Shown: positions 5,736 to 9,373 of the stretch, piece after piece
Position numbering within the stretch: the first letter of the stretch is position 1
Layout of the letters: the number at the start of each line of letters is the position of its first letter
Assembly (NCBI GenBank): GCA_002338255.1
Contig: DDHX01000050.1
Span: 19,611 to 28,983 of the forward strand
Direction of reading: 5' to 3'
DNA from: Ruminococcaceae bacterium UBA1865
Lineage (GTDB): Bacteria; Bacillota; Clostridia; Oscillospirales; Acutalibacteraceae
Length of the DNA: 9,373 nucleotides
The notes under the pieces: model-generated
Databases searched by the model: none
What the model was told of the DNA's origin: nothing
The model's input: only the letters and a program-made list of their open reading frames with translations
Position numbers and translations under genes: made by a program

Positions 5736-5928
5736 GAACGGTATTAAAATTTGTCGTGAGAAGGCAGGATTCACTCAGGTTCAGTTGGCACAGAAACTAA
5801 AAACGAATCAGTCCACAGTAGCAATGTGGGAAACTGGAAACAGCATTCCGCGTTCCGAAAGGCTTCCTAAACTTGCAAAGGCACTTAGCTGCAGTATAGA
5901 TGATCTTTACAATAGCGAAATAGCTTGA
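5734..5928 (+). CDS. Cro-like XRE-family regulator
   Basis: This 64-residue protein is almost entirely one XRE helix-turn-helix (ICREKAGFTQVQLAQKLKTNQSTVAMWETGNSIP...LPKLAKALSCSIDDLY), the size typical of Cro proteins. It starts with TTG at 5734, and the start is placed inside the 5711-5735 operator dyad; the Shine-Dalgarno (GGTAGTGAT) is weak. Both points suggest low translation and possibly repression at the translation-start region. It is the first gene of the rightward early operon, with its stop 11 bases before the next start. The role as the antagonist of the leftward repressor is inferred from position and size. Confidence 0.82.
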   Translation: MNGIKICREKAGFTQVQLAQKLKTNQSTVAMWETGNSIPRSERLPKLAKALSCSIDDLYNSEIA

Positions 5929-5939
5929 GGGGTGTCACC

Positions 5940-6344
5940 ATGATTGAGACAATTGATATGTATAAGCTACAAAAATTGGTTTATTACATAAACAACGTAA
6001 AAATGTCAGGTCCGCAGCGTGAGCGGTTGAACGGTGTTATTATTGGGGGGATTCTTCGCGGTGAGCTGAACACTGATGAACTTTCCTCAAATCAAGAAGA
6101 GGTTTCCAGTATTCAGCAGTTCCTTGAATCGGATGTACTACTAAGCGAAGATATCTCGGGACAATGGGTGCAGGCGAACTCTTTTTATGAAAAATATGAC
6201 TGCTGGTGTAATGCAAATGGAATCAAACCAGAATCGCTTACAGCGTTTGGCAGGTACCTGAAAGATACCGGCGTTGAATTTAAGAAGAAATCAGACGGTA
6301 ACTATTATCTTGTGGATTTTGAAGCAAATAATTCAGATGATTAA
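5940..6344 (+). CDS. Stand-alone winged-helix protein resembling the primase/D5 C-terminal domain
   Basis: The ATG at 5940 is chosen because GAGGGG precedes it by 7 bases; an in-frame TTG at 5925 overlaps the upstream stop and would add five residues. The protein has 134 residues. Its C-terminal half (about 57-128: IQQFLESDVLL...ANSFYEKYDCWCNANGIKPESLTAFGRYLKDTGVEFKKK...YYLVDF) fits the winged-helix domain at the C-terminus of phage/plasmid P4-type and poxvirus D5-type primase-helicases (pattern FL...Y..Y..WC...G.....FG..L...G). No helicase or primase domain is attached. The N-terminal part (MYKLQKLVYYINNVKMS) is unassigned. It may be an origin-binding or adaptor protein that works with a replicative helicase encoded elsewhere; that role is inferred. 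Confidence 0.7.
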   Translation: MIETIDMYKLQKLVYYINNVKMSGPQRERLNGVIIGGILRGELNTDELSSNQEEVSSIQQFLESDVLLSEDISGQWVQANSFYEKYDCWCNANGIKPESLTAFGRYLKDTGVEFKKKSDGNYYLVDFEANNSDD

Positions 6345-6385
6345 TCTTCTTGTTTATATTATCTCAGAAAGGAAGGAAAATTGCC

Positions 6386-6754
6386 ATGTCGCAAGAATAC
6401 CGAAATATCTATCAAATTGCTCGCGAAAGTGCCGGAATTACGCAAGAAAAAGCAGCAGAGCTGATTGACGTCTCCGTCGAAAGCATTCGAGCCTATGAAT
6501 CTGGAAAGAGAATCCCTCCGGATAAGATCGTAATTAAAATGATTGAGATCTACGACGCCCGGTACTTGGCTTATCAGCACCTCAAAACCAGTGCCGAGGT
6601 TGGACAGGCTTATTTGTCGGATGTCGAACTTAAAGACCTTCCGACCGCAATTCTCCGGCTGCTGAAAGAAGTCACCGATTTTGTAAATCTGCGTGATGAG
6701 GTAATAGATATTACATGTGACAGAATTATTTCCCCGGAAGAAAAAGAAAGATAG
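6386..6754 (+). CDS. XRE-family helix-turn-helix regulator
   Basis: The ATG at 6386 is preceded by AAAGGAAGGA at about 9 bases and gives a 122-residue protein; an earlier in-frame ATG at 6350 lacks an RBS. Residues about 6-55 form an XRE HTH (IYQIARESAGITQEKAAELIDVSVESIRAYESGKRIPPD). The C-terminal part (LSDVELKDLPTAILRLLKEVTDFVNLRDEVIDI) is a predicted helical segment often found behind this HTH in clostridial phage early regions. It is probably a second regulator of the early operon or of replication genes; its target is unknown. Confidence 0.83.
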   Translation: MSQEYRNIYQIARESAGITQEKAAELIDVSVESIRAYESGKRIPPDKIVIKMIEIYDARYLAYQHLKTSAEVGQAYLSDVELKDLPTAILRLLKEVTDFVNLRDEVIDITCDRIISPEEKER

Positions 6755-6875
6755 AATTTCATTCTTGGGTCGCTCGATGCAGTAAGCACTGCAATTCTGT
6801 CCTTGAAATTCGCCAAACAGAAATAGAAGCATAGGACAATCCGATATTTACATATTTTTTATGGAGGTGATTAAT

Positions 6876-7076
6876 ATGCGCGATAGAGGGAAACCAACCG
6901 TAAAAGTGCATGTTTTACCCGGAACGCCCGAAGAAGTCGCGCAAAACCGGGAAAATTTGCGGTTCGTGTGTGAACAGATTTGCAGTGAGGTGAACGGGTA
7001 TCCAACCAAAGTGACCATCAATTGGGACGCAGCAAAAGATGTTTACCCGAGATACTCTAAATCTATCAATACATAA
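6876..7076 (+). CDS. Small phage-type protein of unknown function
   Basis: The ATG at 6876 is fixed by a perfect GGAGGTGAT six bases upstream; an ATG at 6861 overlaps that site and is rejected. The product has 66 residues (MRDRGKPTVKVHVLPGTPEE..., then CEQICSEVNG, ending SKSINT), soluble, with two cysteines close together and no recognised domain. About 120 bases without a clear gene separate it from the HTH gene; they include a small GCAG/CTGC hairpin near 6779-6792. The very strong RBS suggests high early expression. Confidence 0.65.
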   Translation: MRDRGKPTVKVHVLPGTPEEVAQNRENLRFVCEQICSEVNGYPTKVTINWDAAKDVYPRYSKSINT

Positions 7077-7107
7077 AAATGGTTGTTTTGAATGGAGGAA
7101 ATCAATC

Positions 7108-7239
7108 ATGAGTGTAAAAACTTTACAGGGTTATATGGCTCTTTGCAGGTATTACCGTTGGACACCCTCATGGGATGGCTTAAAGACCTTTGCCAAGGGT
7201 GATCGCAATAAGATGTTGGGTGGTGCCAGGGAATTATGA
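7108..7239 (+). CDS. Micro-protein, 43 residues, unknown function
   Basis: The ATG at 7108 follows GGAGGAA by 7 bases. The peptide MSVKTLQGYMALCRYYRWTP... is basic and aromatic-rich (YMALCRYYRW, SWDGLKTF). Its TGA overlaps the next gene's ATG (ATGATG at 7236), indicating translational coupling. I recognise no family. Its place in a packed early operon with good RBS supports it as a gene despite its size. Confidence 0.6.
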   Translation: MSVKTLQGYMALCRYYRWTPSWDGLKTFAKGDRNKMLGGAREL

Positions 7240-7469
7240 TGTTTTCTTCGCCGCCCTGCAAGGACTGCGATGGTCGTTACATAGGTTGCCATAATGACAA
7301 TGCCTGCCCGGCGTGGCAGAATTGGAAATCAGAAGAAAAGCGAAAGAATAAAGAATTGGAAAAGACTCTTGACGCCGAGAAAGTCTTTCGGGAAATTCAA
7401 TCCGAAAAAAGTACCCGAATCCGTCGTAGGATACATAATTCGCATCTTCGGGGCTATTCGTCAAGATAA
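7236..7469 (+). CDS. Small cysteine/histidine phage protein (CxxC...GCH...C motif)
   Basis: Start at ATG 7236 or the adjacent ATG 7239; AGGGA lies 6-9 bases upstream. The 77-residue product opens with a compact metal-binding-like motif, CKDCDGRYIGCHNDNACPAW, followed by WKSEEKRKNKELEK, a charged helix. This Cys/His plus 'W-K-E' helix layout is common in small early proteins of Firmicutes phages, for which I know no function. Its start overlaps the upstream stop. The C-terminus is strongly basic (TRIRRRIHNSHLRGYSSR), compatible with nucleic-acid binding. Confidence 0.68.
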   Translation: MMFSSPPCKDCDGRYIGCHNDNACPAWQNWKSEEKRKNKELEKTLDAEKVFREIQSEKSTRIRRRIHNSHLRGYSSR

Positions 7470-7485
7470 GAAAGGATGTATTGAT

Positions 7486-7731
7486 ATGGATGAATTTTTA
7501 AAACAAAAGGCTCTTGAAGCATTGAATAATGCTCGGGCCACTTGGTGCGATTTGCCTAAGTATGTTTATTCCAAAGAGTATGAAGAGGCTCTTTTTTCTC
7601 AGTATCTGGAGAAAAGAGTAGCTGCCGGACAAACCGACGTTGAAAGAGATATTATTTTTGCCCTTGACCATGAAACTGGTGACAAATGCCCTTATTTTGA
7701 ATTTGATAGAAGCAGTTCTGGGGTGTCGTGA
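7486..7731 (+). CDS. Small acidic early protein of unknown function
   Basis: The ATG at 7486 is preceded by AAAGGA at about 10 bases; the long in-frame extension upstream to 7294 overlaps the previous gene in another frame and is rejected. The 81-residue product (MDEFLKQKALEALNNARATW...DKCPYFEFDRSSSGVS) is largely helical and has no recognised domain. Its TGA overlaps the SSB start (GTGATG at 7728-7733), so the two are likely translationally coupled, which suggests a replication-related role by association only. Confidence 0.65.
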   Translation: MDEFLKQKALEALNNARATWCDLPKYVYSKEYEEALFSQYLEKRVAAGQTDVERDIIFALDHETGDKCPYFEFDRSSSGVS

Positions 7732-8174
7732 TGTATTCAATAACAATTATGATGGGTCGCCTTGTCGAGGATCTGGAGCTCCGGCACACGGCAAATGATG
7801 TCGCGGTATGCTCATTTCGGATTGCGGTGGACAGGCCCTATAAAGTGAATGGAAAAGAAGTAGCGGATTTCTTTACCGTGATTGCTTGGCGTACGACCGC
7901 TGAATTTGTCTGCAAATACTTCAAAAAAGGTAAACCGATTCTTATTCAGGGACATTTTGAAACGCGCTCCTACGAGGATAAGGACGCGAAAAAACGATAT
8001 GTCACTGAGTTAGTAGCAGAACAGGTAAGGTTCGCCGGGGACAGCTCGGGAAACGGGAACAAATCATCTCTTCCGGAACCGCCGCCGGAACACGCAGGTT
8101 CGGCTTCGGCGTACTCAAGTGGTAATACTGGCGATTATGAAGAAATACCATTGGATGATGATTTGCCGTTTTAG
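7731..8174 (+). CDS. ssb: Single-stranded DNA-binding protein
   Basis: A 147-residue SSB with an N-terminal OB-fold (about 1-105: GRLVEDLELRHTANDVAVCSFRIAVDR, DFFTVIAWRTTAEFVCKYFKKGKPILIQG, RYVTELVAEQVRF), a Ser/Gly/Pro-rich linker and the acidic C-terminal tip DDDLPF that recruits replication and repair partners. It coats single-stranded DNA during element replication or recombination and is probably an element-specific copy of the host SSB. The ATG at 7731 is preferred over the adjacent GTG at 7728, with GGGG about 7 bases upstream; it overlaps the preceding stop. Confidence 0.94.
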   Translation: MYSITIMMGRLVEDLELRHTANDVAVCSFRIAVDRPYKVNGKEVADFFTVIAWRTTAEFVCKYFKKGKPILIQGHFETRSYEDKDAKKRYVTELVAEQVRFAGDSSGNGNKSSLPEPPPEHAGSASAYSSGNTGDYEEIPLDDDLPF

Positions 8175-8189
8175 CGGGGAGGGACAACC

Positions 8190-8444
8190 ATGAATGCAAT
8201 CCAATTAGAAAATGAAATGAAACTGTTGGAAAGGCACCCACGCTTTTTTGAGCATATAGATGTGGCCATCGTGACTAACGGATTTGGTCATACAGTAGGA
8301 ATATACAGCGTTAGGCAGTTGGCAAAAGACTGGCTGCATATGGGCAGTGAGTCTTTTCATGAGGTCTATGGCTTTGATTGGGTACCGCCGGAGTCGCTCA
8401 TCCATAAGGACAAAAAATCGGCAAAGGGCAGGAACAGAAAATGA
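8190..8444 (+). CDS. Small phage-type protein of unknown function
   Basis: The ATG at 8190 has GGGAGGG 6 bases upstream. The 84-residue protein (MNAIQLENEMKLLERHPRFF..., DWLHMGSESFHEVYGFDWVPPESL) is helical and aromatic-rich, with a basic tail (KDKKSAKGRNRK). No domain is recognised. It follows ssb by 15 bases, and its TGA overlaps the next ATG (ATGA at 8441), so it is coupled to the DUF3102 gene. Confidence 0.68.
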   Translation: MNAIQLENEMKLLERHPRFFEHIDVAIVTNGFGHTVGIYSVRQLAKDWLHMGSESFHEVYGFDWVPPESLIHKDKKSAKGRNRK

Positions 8445-9373
8445 AACAAAAATATATATGTAAATGTGGAAAATCGTTTGAAAAAGACAGTACTTCTGAT
8501 ACGACCGGTTACCGTCTCGGGCCTGATTACGGCCTCACACATGAATGTTATGGTTGCCATTTTGTAGTTCCTGTCGAAGAAGGATATCCGACAGCAAAAA
8601 TTGTTGATCACGAATGCCGCGCCAGTAAGACAATTAACTATCGAACGACGGCCGATATTCCTCGTGACCGTGCTTCGTTCCATGTGGCTCACGTTCACAC
8701 GCTTGATATGAATTTTGCCCGTGAAATCTGGGAGTATTCCCGAAAATTGGACGGTCTTGATGACAGTCGTTCGGAAATGGACCTGCGCGGCACCCTATAT
8801 CGTCCGGATGGACGGTATGACTTGGGGCTGTATTTTACAAAAACAAAGGCCGGGATTGCTTCCAACATTGCTATTTCGGATAAATTCTTCGCCGGCGGAA
8901 CAGAACGGCCAGGCATAACCCCGGAACAGGAGAAACAGCTTGTTTTGCAGCAAATTAGACAGTCAAAGCAAAATGCGAAATCAGCACCTGCTCAATTAAC
9001 TTCTCCGGTAGATGGACCTGTGTCCAATGGTGTGCAGGATCAGCGCTCCATTGATCAAATTACACTTGAGATAAATTTCTATAAGGCCCAAACGGCACAG
9101 AATATCATTGAAATCGGTAAGAGGCTGATTGAAGCGAAACAGCAGCTTCAGCACGGAGAATGGCTTCCTTGGTTGCGGAATAAGATTGAGTTTTCGGTAA
9201 ATTCTGCTGATAATTTCATGAAAATTGCACGTCAGTATTCAAATTCACAACCGGTTGGGAATTTGACGTATACAAAACTGCTTGCGCTCTTGCAGGTACC
9301 GGATGCCGAACGCGAAGAATTTTTGCAGGAAACACACCTAATTGATGGGCAGGAAAAGACCGTTTCTGAAATG
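8441..9373 (+). CDS. DUF3102 protein with N-terminal zinc-ribbon-like region, 3' end beyond window
   Basis: The frame is open from ATG 8441 to the window end (311 codons). An RBS-like AGGAA lies 6 bases upstream. Residues 1-45 carry CxC and CxxC pairs (Cys7, Cys9, Cys36, Cys39), a probable metal-binding ribbon. A middle region (about 75-155: HVHTLDMNFAREIWEYSRKL, DLRGTLYRPDGRYDLGLYFT) is unassigned and a Q/P/S-rich linker follows (about 165-200). From about 203 (SIDQITLEINFYKAQTAQ, IIEIGKRLIEAKQQL, GEWLPWL, ADNFMKIARQYS) it matches DUF3102, a helical domain common in clostridial phage and plasmid early regions, with features suggesting DNA binding. Function is unknown; position next to ssb suggests replication or partition. 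Confidence 0.85.
   Translation, partial: MKQKYICKCGKSFEKDSTSDTTGYRLGPDYGLTHECYGCHFVVPVEEGYPTAKIVDHECRASKTINYRTTADIPRDRASFHVAHVHTLDMNFAREIWEYSRKLDGLDDSRSEMDLRGTLYRPDGRYDLGLYFTKTKAGIASNIAISDKFFAGGTERPGITPEQEKQLVLQQIRQSKQNAKSAPAQLTSPVDGPVSNGVQDQRSIDQITLEINFYKAQTAQNIIEIGKRLIEAKQQLQHGEWLPWLRNKIEFSVNSADNFMKIARQYSNSQPVGNLTYTKLLALLQVPDAEREEFLQETHLIDGQEKTVSEM

Larger units (their letters stand above)
2612..9373. mobile_element. Prophage-like integrated element, recombinase-proximal end (continues beyond window)
   Basis: The region from the recombinase to the window end has the order of a temperate phage or small integrative element: edge-located large serine recombinase, leftward repressor, divergent Cro-like gene, short rightward early genes with overlapping stops and starts, SSB and a DUF3102 protein. 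No structural, lysis, relaxase or conjugation genes are visible, so a prophage and an integrative mobilizable element cannot be told apart. The left boundary is inferred from the interrupted host gene; the right boundary is outside the window. Confidence 0.8.

Noticed and set aside
6359..6832. Leftward 157-codon ORF
   Set aside because: Opposite the HTH gene; Phe/Cys-rich shadow composition and no RBS.
6733..6834. Rightward frame ending RCSKHCNSVLEIRQTEIEA, faintly like Com-type zinc-finger proteins
   Set aside because: No ATG, GTG or TTG start in frame and no RBS; overlaps the end of the HTH gene.
7294..7485. N-terminal extension of the acidic small protein before ssb
   Set aside because: Overlaps the Cys/His mini-protein gene in another frame, while ATG 7486 has its own RBS.
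1..9373. CRISPR array, tRNA or rRNA genes
   Set aside because: No regularly spaced repeats and no tRNA- or rRNA-like segments were seen on either strand; no tRNA attachment site is involved at the junction.

Overview
The window looks like a chromosomal segment of an anaerobic, probably spore-forming Firmicute (class Clostridia, perhaps an Oscillospiraceae/Ruminococcaceae relative). It holds one end of an integrated prophage-like element. The assignment rests on the PcrA-type helicase, a cysteine-rich protein of a kind I know from Clostridia, strong GGAGG-type ribosome binding sites and a Gram-positive LexA box. The species cannot be named from this sequence.

Host side (1-2625). The 3' part of a PcrA helicase gene runs rightward and ends at a strong two-way hairpin terminator (1852-1887). 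A leftward gene for a cysteine-rich conserved protein converges on it. That gene has no start of its own. Its open frame runs back to the stop codon of a large serine recombinase, in the same frame, so its 5' end appears to have been separated by insertion of the element.

Element side (about 2600 to beyond 9373). The recombinase lies at the element edge, as expected for a serine integrase. Inboard are an AT-rich leftward gene of unknown function bracketed by two near-identical terminator hairpins, then a control region. The control region has a strong rightward promoter with a short terminated transcript; a second rightward promoter with a perfect-dyad LexA box and an unlisted 51-residue ORF that runs antisense into the repressor gene; a leftward CI-like repressor; an operator array with six TATCAA/TTGATA hexamers; and a rightward Cro-like gene. 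After cro comes a tightly packed early operon: a stand-alone primase/D5-type winged-helix protein, a second HTH regulator, several micro-proteins, a single-strand DNA-binding protein, and a DUF3102 protein cut by the window end.

Working model (inference). The CI-like protein keeps the early operon off. It has no visible cleavage domain, and no ImmA-type protease lies next to it, so DNA damage may be sensed through host LexA: loss of LexA would release transcription of the small ORF and an antisense transcript across the repressor's 3' end. The recombinase would then excise the element and could rejoin the split cysteine-rich gene, resembling the sigK/skin and spsM/SPbeta arrangements of Bacillus.
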